64,000 nt of DNA from Sorex araneus (GCF_027595985.1 NC_073306.1:82695599-82759598); one strand, 5' to 3'; positions 51,590 to 63,148 are shown, counted from the stretch's first letter. The notes: a model not told the origin generated them from the letters alone. Made by a program: numbers and translations.

Positions 51590-51890
51590 CATAAAATGAA
51601 TCTAATTCTCTTCCATATGACAGTCCTTTAAGTATGTGAGAGAGTTACGACATGCCTCCAGAGTCTCCTCTTCTCAGGGCCAACATCCCTAGTTCCTTAA
51701 ACTGCTATTTCCTTTCTGCATACAAATGGGCTACATTTTCTGCCTTCTTAAAAAAAAAAAAAATACTGTCTCTTGATTCCATCTCCAGCTACTGCCCCTA
51801 TCTCTGCTCTCCTTTAGAACAAAACTACTCATGAGCATTGTCCACACAATTCTCCTCTGCTTCATAAAGTCACGCTGCAGGTCGCTATGT
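51590..51890 (+). repeat. CR1/L3-type LINE relic
   Basis: 'atatgacagtcctttaagta', 'tcctcttctcagggccaaca' and 'tccctagttccttaaactgc' resemble the ancient mammalian L3/CR1 3' region. Confidence 0.45.
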
Positions 51891-52142
51891 TCATATAGCA
51901 CGAATCTTCACCTGAGCCCTCATCTTGCTTGCTATGACTGTCCACTGCCTTCCTGAGCTCGCAGGACTTCGGCTCTCCTGATGCTTCACCAACAGTCCAG
52001 CACCAAGCAGTTGCTTCTTCTGCTTCCTCCTCCTCTTCTGAGGGATTCAGGACTGTCTTCAGCTCTCTTCTCTCCCTCCTTGTTCACTCCCTCCCTCATG
52101 AACGCATCTAAACATAGGGATTTATTTAGTTAGTTCTGCTCA

Positions 52143-52253
52143 TTTATTTTTGGGGCCACAACTGGCAGGACTCAGGGGACCACATCAGGGATGGAACCCA
52201 GCTCAGCCATGTGTAAGGTTAGTGCCCTACCCACTGTTCTACCTCCCCAGCCT
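52143..52253 (-). repeat. Shrew SINE, 5' half, old
   Basis: Antisense: 'ttttggggccacaactggca', 'ggactcaggggaccacatca', 'ccctacccactgttctacct'. An internal deletion removes the middle. Confidence 0.7.
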
Positions 52254-52377
52254 GTAATCATATGATTTTCAACACTACCTCTACATCTTGGCCAACTTAA
52301 ATCTCCCTTAGGCACCATCCCATCTATCAATCTGCTATGTAATTTCTCCACTTGGGGTAGCACTACAACTGTAGTTT

Positions 52378-52542
52378 TCTTTGTTTGTTTATTTGTTTTT
52401 CTGTTTTATGCCTATGCCAGGCTCTGTAATCAGGAATCACTCTTAGAAGTACTTGGAAGAACATCTGGGATGCCGGGGGATCAAACCAGGGCCGGCCACA
52501 TGCAAGGCAAGTGCCCTACCCACTGTATTATCACTCTGGCTC
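52378..52542 (-). repeat. Shrew SINE, diverged
   Basis: Antisense: 'caggctctgtaatcaggaat', 'gatcaaaccagggccggcca', 'gtgccctacccactgtatta'. Confidence 0.8.
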
Positions 52543-52553
52543 TAGCACTATAA

Positions 52554-52558
<5 letters not shown>

Positions 52559-52585
<27 letters not shown>

Positions 52586-52743
52586 GGGTCACACCCGGCA
52601 ATGCACAGGGGTCATTCCTGGCTCATGCACTCAGGAATTACTCCTGGCGGTGCTCAGGGGACCATATGGGATGCTGGAATTCGAACCCGGGTTGGCCGCA
52701 TGCAAGGCAAACACCCTACCCGCTGTGCTATCACTCCAGCCCC
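52559..52743 (-). repeat. Full-length shrew SINE
   Basis: Antisense, intact. Perfect target duplication 'tagcactataactctt' at 52543-52558 and 52744-52759. Confidence 0.95.
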
Positions 52744-52783
52744 TAGCACTATAACTCTTAACAAGTTCAAAACAGATCCCCAC

Positions 52784-52963
52784 CTTTTTTTTTTTTGCTT
52801 TTGGGGTCACACTCTGCAATGTTCAAGGGTTACTCCTGGCTTTGCATTCAGGAATTACTTCTGGCAGTGCTCTGGGGAACCATATGGGATGCTAGGGAAC
52901 TGAACCCAGATTGGCCTAGTGCTAGGTGAATGCCCTACCTGCTGTACTATCACTCCGCCTTCC
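52784..52963 (-). repeat. Shrew SINE
   Basis: Antisense: 'gcttttggggtcacactctg', 'ttcaggaattacttctggca', 'ctgctgtactatcactccgc'. Lies 40 bases after the previous SINE. Confidence 0.9.
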
Positions 52964-53292
52964 AGACCATCACCTCTTTGACTTCAAAATCTGGTCTCCT
53001 TTGATGAATTCCAGCTCCTCCACTAGGTTTTTCTCTCCTTCAGGAAATCCATGAGGAAGTCCTGCTAGCTCTTATTTAAAAGAATTCCAGAGACGGATCA
53101 CTTTACATGGCCTCATGGCCTTTTGCCCATACCCTCACATTTCTGAATTCCAGGAGATTGCCTAGTGGGTCTTCTTGCTTCCAGATATTTCTTTCAGTCT
53201 ATTAGTATTATTGCACAGTAGTTAGAGGTACTCTTCTGTCAGAAATCATACCATTGCATTCTGCTCAAAATCCACATCTCAAAGTAAAAACC

Positions 53293-53478
53293 TGGGCCGA
53301 AGTGATAGTACAGTGGGTAGGACACTTGTCCGACATGCAGCTGACCTAGATACAATCCCCAGCACCATATATGGTCCTCTGAGTCCCACCAGGAGTGATC
53401 CCTGAGTGCAGAGCTAGCCCTGAGCACTGCTCGGGGTATGGTCCAGAAGTCATAAAACAAAAACAACAACCAAAAAAT
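53293..53478 (+). repeat. Shrew SINE with target duplication
   Basis: Forward: 'gggccgaagtgatagtacag' to 'ggggtatggtccagaagtca' and an A-rich tail. Target duplication 'tcaaagtaaaaacc' at 53279-53292 and 53479-53492. Confidence 0.92.
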
Positions 53479-53705
53479 CAAAGTAAAAACCCAAGTTTTT
53501 GTGATTCCTTTAAAGTTCTGGTCAGGTCTGACCTTCACCTGACTTCCCAAGATAAAGCTTCAAACCTTTGGAATTTTCCCAAAACACATCAGGATTGCTA
53601 CTCATGATGGACACTGAGCTACACCTGCTACTCCAGGAGAGCCTATATCCCCTTTTGAACATGTTAGCTTTTCTTTCTCCCCTTTTATTTTTAACCTCTT
53701 ACTTT

Positions 53706-53785
53706 TCCTGGTGGTGGTGCCTGGGTTCAACCCAGCACCTCATGCAAGAGAAACATTCTACCACTGAGCTGCCTTCTAGCCCTCT
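53706..53785 (-). repeat. tRNA-like SINE head of a different type
   Basis: 'gggttcaacccagcacctca', 'tgcaagagaaacattctacc' and 'actgagctgc' read as an antisense A/B-box tRNA-like head, unlike the main SINE family. Confidence 0.4.
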
Positions 53786-53859
53786 CCCCCTTTAATGAAT
53801 TTTTTTTTCTGCGGACAATGAACCTATAAAAGTGGCTGGAGGTCAGGACTGACTTCCCC

Positions 53860-54012
53860 TTTTTTTTTGGGAGGGTGTGTTTGGGGCCACATCTGGCTCA
53901 GTGCTCAGGAGTCCAGCAATGCCTGGGGGACCAAGTGTGATGCTGGTGATAAAACCCAAGATTCCCCCATGCAAAACATGTGCTTAGCCGTTAGTATAGG
54001 ACACTGGGACTT
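53860..54012 (-). repeat. Shrew SINE, old
   Basis: Antisense: 'ggggccacatctggctcagt', 'gcctgggggaccaagtgtga', then a decayed head. Confidence 0.65.
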
Positions 54013-54017
54013 CCCCC

Positions 54018-54150
54018 CCACTCCCAACAAAGAGCTTGCTTTGCCTGTGGGTGTCCGACTTTAATCCATGGCACCCCTTACCGTCCCCTAAGCTCCAACG
54101 AGTGATCCAGAGTCAGAAGTAAGCCCTGAGCATCCTAAAACCAATAAAAG
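54018..54150 (+). repeat. Shrew SINE, old, opposite to its neighbour
   Basis: Forward: 'gcttgctttgcctgtgggtg', 'tccatggcaccccttaccgt', 'agtaagccctgagcatcc'. Confidence 0.6.
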
Positions 54151-54584
54151 AATAGTCCCTTGACCCTGAAGACTACTGACATCAGTTCTGGGAGTATCAA
54201 GCCTGAGGCCATAACTCCCTAGGCGAAAACTCCAATTCCTACCTCAGGAAGATCAAGCAGACCTCTGGGGCATGGTGACTGCCATGTGGGCCTGTGGGAC
54301 CCTGGTGTCCATGCCACTGTGCAGGTGCCATGGTGCAGGTGATCATGGCAGACTTTCATCAGTGCTCACCCCCAGGTCCTTTCCTGGGGAGGCAGAGTGG
54401 GTGAGGAGAGAGGGCAGTGGCACTATGTATGGAGGCTACTTCCTCCCTGGCCCCCGCGCCACCTACTGACCACAGAAATATGAAGACTAAGAGAAACAAA
54501 GTCTCATGTCACAAAGCCAATAGTTTGCAGAGCTAGAAGGAAAAATAGGCTAAGCAGTGGGTCCTTCGGCATCAGAGATTCTGA

Positions 54585-54690
54585 TGGTGGCGTGGTGCTA
54601 TGCTGTGTGACTGGCCCAAGTCCCAGAGACCCGCAGAATGACTCCTTGGAGACTCAGTTTCTTCATCTATTAAAGAGGACTGCAGAGATG
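54585..54690 (+). repeat. MIR fragment
   Basis: 'ctgtgtgactggcccaagtc' and 'gactcagtttcttcatctat' match the MIR core. Confidence 0.6.
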
Positions 54691-55549
54691 AGACGAACCA
54701 AGCATGCGAAGTGCAGCCACTGAAGCCACGCGGGGGCGTTCACCAGTCTTCATTACGGCCGTAAAGTGCCATGAAGCCCACTTCCCTCCCGTCAACGCCA
54801 GGCGCTCGCTCATCAGAAGGCAGTAGGGGCATGCATGATCTCCCCAGAGAGACACAGCGCTTCATGGGAACAGCCCGCCGGTCCTGCTTGGTAACCCCCT
54901 AAGCTGGCATTAGTGGGAGAGCCGGGGCAGGGTCCTTGCTGCCTCCTGTGCACCCCAACACTCAGGCTTCTCCCCATCAGCAAGGACCCTGGAAAGCAGA
55001 GGCCTCCTCCACACCCCCTAGGGACTCACTGTTCAGGGTACCCAGACCATGGGAAAGGAATGAAGAGAGTGGCAATGTGTGTAAGAGAGGTGTTTATCTG
55101 ATGGCCCTGTCTGATTTCTGAGAGCTGCCCCTGGGCTCCCTTGAACTATCAGCATTTCCAGACAGAGGGGCCATCATCTATAAGGGGACAGGTAGACCCT
55201 CCCCAGTTACGTTCTAAGATGTGAAGGACTGCGCAGACACCCCCAATCCCTGCCCTCGGCCAGTCTCCCCCCAGCAAAGGCCCCTCACCCTTCTTGTTAC
55301 TCCCACTCAGGACTGATACTTTCCCTTGACCTGTTCTCTGGCTTCATCCTTATCTCCAGTTGATGGTCAATTCCAACTCTAGATTTTAACCCGCTTTTCT
55401 CTCTCTCCAGGACAATCTCAGCACTCTCTGTTCACTGGAGCTTTGTCTCTTTGAGGGGTGGCCCCATGTGAGGAGAGAGGGGCCTCTTGTCTCGCCTCTC
55501 TGATCAGCTGTCCCTCCTTCCTGGGACCCATGCTTCCCTCCAGCACAGT

Positions 55550-55600
55550 TCTTTTCTTTTTTCAACAGGGGTCACACCCAGAGGTGCTCAGATCCTCGAT
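55550..55600 (-). repeat. SINE 3' fragment
   Basis: 'caggggtcacacccagaggt' and 'gctcag' only; the rest is lost. Confidence 0.4.
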
Positions 55601-56692
55601 CAATGGTTGTCCTCATACTCATTCACTGAATGGATGCATGAGTAGAGGAATAAGTGAATAAAGGAACAAACCAACTGGGGGTTACATCACTCCCCTAAGC
55701 ATGAGCAGTAATGGAAGAATCGCCTAGAGGCAAAAACCACCAGGGAGATCTGGTCTCTTACCCCGGACAGCAGAACCCCTTGTGCATCAACTATCTCCTC
55801 TCTTCGGAACTCTCGTTATAAGCAAGTCAACAGCCTTCCAGGAGATGGCACGGTTGCCAAAAAACAAAGTACCAAACACATCAAAACAAACCAAAAAACA
55901 TGACGACAACACCCACAGGTGACAAGCACAACTCCCTACAAAGAACAAGACAGACACATCCCTGGCCTTTGGGGACCTTGCCACTGAGACAACGCATACA
56001 CACAGGTAGCAACTTGGAGACCATTTGGAACGAAGGCCCAGAAATAGCAAATCAATACACAACTATACCGCGGTGACATACATGCCCAGGCCAGGAACCT
56101 GAGGGAGACACGGGGAGGCAGGGGGACAGCTGTGTCCAGGCACCACTTCTTTAGACATGGATCAGGAACAATCTCAGAAGCTTGGAGGAACTGTCCTGAC
56201 GCAGAGACGTGGATCTGGGTGCAGTGAGTCCACGGGCCACGTGACGCCACCCCTACTCCTCCACCTTGGCTGGGCCCTGGCAGTGCTCAAGTTTCCAGCC
56301 TGGCCTTCTGCCCAATGCTGCTATTTCTCCACCAGCCAAGAAGTGGGAACAAGGGGCTGGAACAGAAGCACAGAGTGCTGGCTGCACACCTAACAATTTT
56401 ACTACTGGCAATTTGATACAGAAAAATAAAATGGGGACAGAGTTGCAGGGTCAGGAGAAGGAAATCAATTTCCAAGTGATTTGTCCTTTTGAATGCTGGG
56501 CAGTCGGGGCTCCTCTACAGGGGACAGCTCTATTATAAGCAAGAGGCCCTGAGGGCAGAGTCCAAACATTTTGATAAATACTTGGTGGGCTGGTGCTGGG
56601 AAGACAGCAGAGTAGGGCCATGGAAGGGACCATGGGAGATACTCATCCATGCTTCCTCGAGTCAGATCCTGTGTGTGGGGGGGGGGCGGGGA

Positions 56693-56870
56693 GGCAAGAG
56701 GGATGGTACCACTGTAGGTAGGGTGCTTGCCCTTGCATATTCAAATTTGATCCCTGGCACCTGATATGGTCCCCCAAGCCCACCAGAACTGACCCCTGAG
56801 CAAAGAGCAAGGAGTAAGTCCTGAGCACTGGTGGGTGTGATCTCAAAACCAAAACCAAATCAAACCAAAA
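56693..56870 (+). repeat. Shrew SINE, diverged
   Basis: Forward: 'agggatggtaccactgtagg', 'aaatttgatccctggcacct', 'gatatggtcccccaagccca', A-rich tail. Confidence 0.8.
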
Positions 56871-56920
56871 ATGAACCCAGAATGGGGATACCTCTTGCCT
56901 CCAGCAGCACTGTAGTAGTG

Positions 56921-56997
56921 CCTTTATTTGGGGGGTGGTACCCTGGGCTGTGCTCGGAACTCCTGACTCTGAGCTCAGGGATCACTCCCGGTGGAGA
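56921..56997 (-). repeat. SINE 3' fragment
   Basis: Antisense: 'gggctgtgctcggaactcct' and 'gagctcagggatcactcc'; truncated before the head. Confidence 0.6.
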
Positions 56998-57349
56998 TGA
57001 ACCCGGTTGGACCTCTTGCAACAGCCCTTTTCACACCTCTGGCTTCGTTATGGCCCCTAGTGCTCTGCCTCTCTGTTATTTGTCCTGGCTCAGCCCTCTG
57101 CAGCCACTTACTCACTATGGGAGTAAGGACCCCTGTGCACTGAGGTTCTAGGTCCTGCAGTTAGAGGTCTGATCGAGACGAAGCCCCTGGAGTACTTCTA
57201 ACTGGTGGTCCAGTCTAGGAGCTCTCCACGTGGTTTTTCGCTTTCCTCAGACCCTAGAGTTCTATACGTGTTTAGACTTCAGTTTTTGTGGTGCTTGAGA
57301 ACCAAGATCAGGAAGCAGTCCTTGAAAGAGGAAGAGAACTATTGTTTTC

Positions 57350-57524
57350 TCTTTTTCTTTTTCTTTTTGGGTCAACCCTGCGATACACAGGGATTACTCC
57401 TGGCTCTGCACTCAGAAATTACCCCTAGCAGTGCTCAGGGGACCATATGGGATGCTGGGAATCGAACCCAGGTCGGCCGCGTGTAAGGCAAATGCCCTAC
57501 CCACTGTGCTATTGCTCCAGCCCC
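57350..57524 (-). repeat. Shrew SINE, near full length
   Basis: Antisense: 'tttttgggtcaaccctgcga' to 'gctattgctccagcccc'. T/C-rich tail at the left end. Confidence 0.92.
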
Positions 57525-57606
57525 GGAAAAGAACATTTTGAAAGGTCTGGAAGATGCCAGTCTTTTCTGTGACCCCCCTATTTTTTTCTCATCCTAACAT
57601 GTATAT

Positions 57607-57846
57607 CTGCTGAAGCGATAGCACAGCGGGTAGGGAGTTTGCCTTGCACGCGGCCGGCCCGGGTTCGATTCCTCTGTCCCTCTTGGAGAGCCCGGCAAGC
57701 TACTGAGAGTATTCCGCCCGCACAGCAGAGTCTGGCAAGCTCCCTGTGGTGTATTGGATATGCCACAAACAGTAACAACAATGGAGACGTTACTGGTGCC
57801 TGCTCGAGCAACTCGATGAACAAAGGGGTGACAGTGCTACAGTGCT
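57607..57846 (+). repeat. Second SINE type: same tRNA head, different body
   Basis: The head 'gaagcgatagcacagcgggt' to 'cccgggttcgattcc' matches the main family. The body then switches to 'ctgtccctcttggagagccc', 'ggcaagctactgagagtatt', 'gtgtattggatatgccacaa' and 'gacagtgctacagtgctac'. Only copy in the window. Flanks 'aacatgtatatc' / 'aacacgtattcc' may be a worn target duplication. Confidence 0.85.
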
Positions 57847-57929
57847 ACAAACACGTATTCCTAGGTGATACACTTTTGACTTATTTCATGTTCTCTACCC
57901 ACTCTGATCACTAGCCAACCCCTCTGGCT

Positions 57930-58025
57930 ATGTTAAGTGGATTTTTATTTACTGCTCATCACCAGAGTCCAGAACAGTGCTTGGCACACAGCAGAGACTT
58001 AGCCAATAATTGCTGAAGTGACAAC
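57930..58025 (+). repeat. L2 3' end fragment
   Basis: 'agtccagaacagtgcttggc' and 'acacagcagagacttagcca' then 'ataattgctgaagtga' match the L2 terminus. Confidence 0.6.
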
Positions 58026-58445
58026 TACATGGATGAACAGGTAAGACACAGCTCACATGAGGACAACCACTCAGGCCTTCTCACAAATCCATCCCTCAGG
58101 TGTTGACACCTGACTGACAAGAAACAGCTGCTCCCTTCTTTCATCAGCCAGGCTGCAGGCCCAAGAAAAACATCCAGACCCCGACTCAGCTCCTGATAGC
58201 TGGCATGCTGGTCCTACCTGGTGTCTAGTGACACAAGCCCAGGTGATGAAATGGGCAGGTGAGGAAATGGGCAGAAGCCGCAGGGAGTCAGTCAGTGGCC
58301 CCTGAGCCCCGTGTCAGGAATCAGCCCTGGGCCCCAAGGAGAGATGAGAGAAGGAGTGCAGTCTTTGCTGTGGAGATGATGCTTCTAGGACACTCGGGAC
58401 AAGTCTACCCAGGAACCTGAAGTGAAACCCCAAGAGTACCAGTTC

Positions 58446-58652
58446 TGAGGCTGGAGCAATAGTACAGCTGGTAGGGCGTTTGCTTTGCATGAGACCGACC
58501 CGGATTCGATTCCCAGCATTCAATATGGTCCCCTGAGCACTGCCAGGGAGTAACCCCTGAGCATTGCTGAGTGTGACCCAAAAAGTAAAAAAAAAAAGAA
58601 CAAAAAAAGATAGAAAGAAAAAAGAAAAACCACCCCCAAACCGCCTCAAAAA
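58446..58652 (+). repeat. Full-length shrew SINE
   Basis: Forward, with long A-rich tail. Target duplication 'ccaagagtaccagttct' (58429-58445) and 'ccaagagttccagttca' at the right end from 58653, imperfect. Confidence 0.92.
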
Positions 58653-58779
58653 CCCAAGAGTTCCAGTTCAGAGCACGGGAGCACCAGGCCCATGAGTGTG
58701 GTCGGACAGGGTGCTAAACAGGCAGGTGTGAAGCAGGGGAGGCATTTGAGGGGCATTTCAATAATGCTCCTTTACTGAA

Positions 58780-58930
58780 CGTGTACATGTGCTCAGCACA
58801 TTCTAATCGCTGGTCATTTAACATTCCCACCTCCCTAAGAAGAATAGGTCTGATTAATCCCTTTCATACAGGAAGAAGCAGAAAAAGTTGATAATGTGAC
58901 TCAACTAAGTGCCACATTTGTCTGTGCAGA
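58780..58930 (-). repeat. MIR fragment
   Basis: 'catttaacattcccacctcc', 'attaatccctttcatacagg' and 'gataatgtgactcaactaag' fit antisense MIR. Confidence 0.5.
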
Positions 58931-58989
58931 CACCGTGGTTTGAGATTAGGTACTGAGGACTCTGATCTGATTCTGTTGCCCCATGGTAT

Positions 58990-59092
58990 CAGTGGATATT
59001 GTGGTATTTGTTGGTGGTTCTAGGGATCGAACCTAGAGCCTCAGACATGTAAGACAAGTGCTGTACCGCGGGGGCCACTCTGTCACCCATCA
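58990..59092 (-). repeat. tRNA-like SINE head of a different type
   Basis: 'ctagggatcgaacctagagc' and 'gtaagacaagtgctgtacc' resemble an antisense tRNA-headed SINE like that at 60890. Confidence 0.5.
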
Positions 59093-59215
59093 GTTGGTAT
59101 CATGACATCAGTGGATCCTCTAGCATTGATGTCATACCTCACATCAGTGACATCCTGTGGGATTTCTTTACTAAGGGAAAGCCATCTGTATGGACCAACC
59201 TAAGCAAGCTGGGGC

Positions 59216-59356
59216 TCATGGGAGCTGGAGGACAGGAAGTAGGGCGCTTACCTTGTATGGGGGTGATGCAAGTTTTATCCCCGGCACCACACAGGGTCGC
59301 CTGAGCCCCACTGGGAGTGATCCCTGAGCACTGCTGGGTATGCCTCCAAAACCAAG
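59216..59356 (+). repeat. Shrew SINE, diverged
   Basis: Forward: 'cgcttaccttgtatgggggt', 'tttatccccggcaccacaca', 'gggagtgatccctgagcact'. Confidence 0.8.
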
Positions 59357-59761
59357 AATGAAGGAAGAGGCACAGAGGAGCGCTGTGCAGATCTGCACAC
59401 ACAGGAGAGTCAAGATTCACCCAGCCCACAGTCTTCATAGCCCCCGACAGCTGCACTCCAGCCTGACTCACCTCGCTGGTCTCTCTCACTCTAGTTCTCT
59501 CCAATCTGCCTGTGCTCACGTCAAACAGCCTTACTTCCCTCTCAAGCCTTAGACCACAGCATGTGAGGGAGGGTCACAGCGACCATTCTCAGTACCTAGT
59601 GGTCTGTGCCTCCAGAAGACCCCTCTGTCACAGGACTGTGTGGGCTGACTCTTGCCACCCTCGGTTCTGTGAACCCAACTCTTCCAAGCCTGGAAAACCC
59701 AGGAGCTCATTCTCTGAGCTTCTTGTCTCCACTGAAAAATGTACCCTCAAATATCAATTTG

Positions 59762-59938
59762 TTTATTATTTTGGTTTGGGGGCCACACCCAGCAGTGTTC
59801 AGAAGCTACTTCCAGCATAGTACCATGAGGTAGCTTCTGACAGGGCTTCAGAGGACCAGGAGCTGCCTGAGATAGAATCTGTGGGGCTTTAACATGCAAA
59901 TCATGAGCTCCAGTCCTTTGAGTTATCTCTTCAGACCA
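59762..59938 (-). repeat. Shrew SINE, old
   Basis: Antisense: 'tttgggggccacacccagca', 'gtgttcagaagctacttcca', then a strongly changed head ending 'gttatctcttcagacc'. Confidence 0.65.
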
Positions 59939-60889
59939 CAAATAGGGAATTTTTTTTTTTAAGACAAAGACAAAGGTACTGTCCTAATTTCGGTCCCTCA
60001 GAATGTATCCGTGCTGGGAGATCTCTTCAAAGAGGTGATTCAGCTCACATGAACCCATTAGGGTGGGCGTCCATCCACTCTGGAGTTCTCATGAGGAAAA
60101 ATGTGAACATGCCGAGACCCACCGGATTGTGCACCCAGAGAAAACAGGACGCAGTGAGGACGTGGCCATCTGCAAGTCAAGTGAAGATGCCACCCCCGCA
60201 CCGACACCTTCCAACCTGTTTTCAGACAATATATTTTTCTTCTTGAGTCACCCAGTCTGTGGTGTGTGGTCACCGCAGTCCTAGCAGACTGACCACGCCC
60301 CTCACCATTGCCAAGGTTGGCTCCCCAGCAGGCTCACTCAGACCTGGGTAGAAAGAAAGTCCTGCTTACAATGAAACTGTGCCTCTGCCATCTCAGTACA
60401 GGTCCCCAAACTACCTAAACTGTGCCCCCGCCACGCCCACAAGTCCAGGTTGACAATGTTTATTTAGTTCTACAAGCTCACCCTGGAATCGATCATGAGG
60501 AATCAAAGCAGAAAGTACATCTGTGATCATAATGAATGAAAAAATACTTTGAAACGCTCTGATCTGCTTCTGTGCTCCAGGGGGCGCTGTTTGCACTGCA
60601 GTCTGTTATTGATGCACGGAGACTTGCATTGTCAAGGCCCAATCCTCCTTCTTAGCTAAACTATTAGACATCCCACAGCACTCTGGGATTCTCATAGTGT
60701 CTGTGAGTTTTAATTGTTGGTTTTAGGTTAGTAGCTCTCCCTTCCATGGTATTTCACATTTGTTGAGAACTAAATGCTGACAATGAATCTTATTAATGCA
60801 TAAAAGCACCCTGGGAAATCCCATGTGCCCTCAGCCCTGTGAAGTTCTGTAGGGTGCTGTAGGTTTCTGGAACTTTGAGGTGGTGAAAG

Positions 60890-61063
60890 TGTTTGGTTTG
60901 ATTTTGGTCTACATCCAATAGTGCTCAGGGACTACTCCTGGTTCGGGGTGGAGGGGGATCCCCCATACCTGGCAGTACAAAGGGAACCTGCAGTGCCAGG
61001 AATCAAACCCGGGGCTTCACACGTGCAAGGCAAGTGCTCTACCATGGAGTCATATTCGCAGCA
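60890..61063 (-). repeat. SINE, diverged, variant head
   Basis: Antisense: 'gtgctcagggactactcctg', a divergent middle, 'caggaatcaaacccggggct', 'gtgcaaggcaagtgctctac'. Confidence 0.65.
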
Positions 61064-61079
61064 TATAAAATATCTTTCT

Positions 61080-61243
61080 AGGGGCAGGAAAGATAGTAAG
61101 TACAATGGGCAAGGCGCTTGCCTTGTATGTAGCTGACCTGGGGTTGATACCTGGCATACCACAGAGTCCCCCAAACCCTGTCAGAAGTGAGCCCTGAGCA
61201 CAGAACCAGGAGTAAGACCTGGGCACAGCTGGGTGTGTAAAAG
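61080..61243 (+). repeat. Shrew SINE
   Basis: Forward: 'ggggcaggaaagatagtaag', 'gcttgccttgtatgtagctg', 'agaaccaggagtaagacctg'. Follows the reverse copy at 60890 by 17 bases. Confidence 0.85.
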
Positions 61244-61413
61244 GCTAGTACCTCCCAAATGACTGGCACTATTGCCACTAGGATATGAACTGTGAATAAA
61301 AATCACCCAAACATCCAGCTACTGCTATTAGCCACTCAGTCTCCAGCATGGGGCATAACTCATCTCCAGCAGAGTGGTTCCCTGAGACTCTAGGAGGCCA
61401 CAGGATGCTCAAG

Positions 61414-61416
<3 letters not shown>

Positions 61417-61457
<41 letters not shown>
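61417..61457. repeat. (CA)n microsatellite
   Basis: About 20 CA units. Confidence 0.95.
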
Positions 61458-61458
<1 letters not shown>

Positions 61459-61474
61459 CTCTCTGAAGCCAGAC

Positions 61475-61630
61475 CGGTATTGGTTTTAATCCCAGCACTG
61501 TCATTACTTCTGGGTCTGAATACCTCATCTAGAAAATAGGGTGAGTAATTTTTATTTAACTGGGCTCCATGAGAATTCACCAAGTAGGTCAACAGTAAGT
61601 AGAATACCTAGCCCAGTACCCAGAGCAGAG
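61475..61630 (+). repeat. MIR fragment
   Basis: 'aatcccagcactgtcattac', 'atctagaaaatagggtgagt' and 'gtagaatacctagcccagta' follow MIR order. Confidence 0.5.
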
Positions 61631-61702
61631 CAGGCGGCGCTTTTATATCCATTTCTCTTCATTGATTTCCCTCTTTCCTCTGAGTCTGTTTTCCTAGTGT
61701 GA

Positions 61703-61723
61703 GGTGGTGGTGGTGGTGGTGGT
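61703..61723. repeat. (GGT)7 microsatellite
   Basis: Seven GGT units, then GTGTGTG and a G run. Confidence 0.9.
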
Positions 61724-62189
61724 GTGTGTGGGGGGTCCTTCTTGATTCCTTCCTGACACTCTTGTCCATGCACTGATGGAAGATGCCAGAGAATAAGCAG
61801 AGCTCTCTGTAGTCCTTGTCATCAGCACCTAAGAGGACAGGTACAGCAGTGGACTGGAACATGGACCTCCCTTTTCCATGACATCCATGGCCTGGGATCC
61901 AACTCCCAAGGAGACTTTCTCTAAACAGGTTCTTTCCAAAGAAAAAGGAAGGTGATGGGAGATAACTAATGAATCTCTTAGAAAGGACAGTGATGTGTCA
62001 CCAGGAGGCATGAAGGATGGATGGCACCTACCAGTTCCTACTTCCATCCCTAAATTCCAAGATAGGCTAGACAGACCCAAAAACATGGAAGAAAAGGATG
62101 CAAGATAAAGTTAAGAATGACAAAAATAATATGAATACACACAGTTCAACATAAATGTGTGTTAGGAAACAGAATCTAAAAGTTGGCTT

Positions 62190-62343
62190 TCATGGGGGCG
62201 GGGACAACATTGGGGACATTGGTGTTGGAAAATGTACACTGGTGGAGGGATGGGTGTTCGATCATTGTATGACTAAAAAACTAAAACATGAAAGCATTCT
62301 AACTATCTCATGGTGATTCAATTAAAAAAAACAGGAAAAAAAT
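62190..62343 (+). repeat. LINE-1 3' end fragment
   Basis: 'tgtacactggtggagggatg', 'gatcattgtatgactaaaaa' and 'ctcatggtgattcaatt', A-tail: the same 3' UTR family as 45566-45935. Confidence 0.85.
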
Positions 62344-62569
62344 TTTAAGTTGGTTTTCCCTAGTATGCCTCAATTTCATAATAATAAACAAGTACCGATC
62401 TGGAGAATGTGAAAAAAAAACATGTGATCTGAAGCAACAACTTCAAATTAGTGAAACTCCCTATTACCTAAAAAGCGTCTAGCTACCTAATTGTAGACCA
62501 TCCATAAGGGCCTCTTTTCTCTCGGTGCCCTACAGACTGGGTAAGTGACAAAAGACTAACAGAACAGGA

Positions 62570-62740
62570 GAGAAAGAATAATCCCTCACACTTGACTAAC
62601 AGCTTTATAAATCACAAATCATTTTCATATCCATTCTAATTTTTTGAACCATAAATTCAGCCCTAGGAAGCCAAATCTCAGAAATACCCATACATTCCCA
62701 AGATCGTACAGTCAATAAGGAGACAATGAGGTTGACATCG
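62570..62740 (-). repeat. MIR fragment
   Basis: 'acagctttataaatcacaaa', 'cccaagatcgtacagtcaat' fit antisense MIR. Weak. Confidence 0.4.
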
Positions 62741-62976
62741 ATCACCCCCTCCCCTCCCCACCTCTCAAACACCTGTCTCCAAATACATGGAAATTTTTTA
62801 CAAGACATGAACATGCAGGAACACCATACAAAGTAAAATTTCCAGGTTGCTAGATAACAAATCTGACAATTTCCTTCTATTTTAGGCATTACTCGGGATC
62901 CTATGAGAGTCTGGGTGTCAAGGATATGAAGAATGCCAAGTACTTAATATAAAACAGAATCAAAATTGGGAGAGGA

Positions 62977-63148
62977 GGGGCTCGAGAGATATTAGAGCAG
63001 ATAGGGTGTGTGCCTTGCATGTGATTGGCCTGGGTTTGATCCCTGGCATCCTGTATGGGCCCCCAAGCCCTCCAGGAGGAATCTCTGCGTGCAGAGCCAG
63101 GATAAGCTTTGAGCATGGCTGGGTGTGGCCCAAAAGCAAAAACAAAAA
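62977..63148 (+). repeat. Full-length shrew SINE
   Basis: Forward: 'ggggctcgagagatattaga' to 'gggtgtggcccaaaagc' and tail. Perfect target duplication 'caaaattgggagagga' at 62961-62976 and 63149-63164. Confidence 0.95.
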
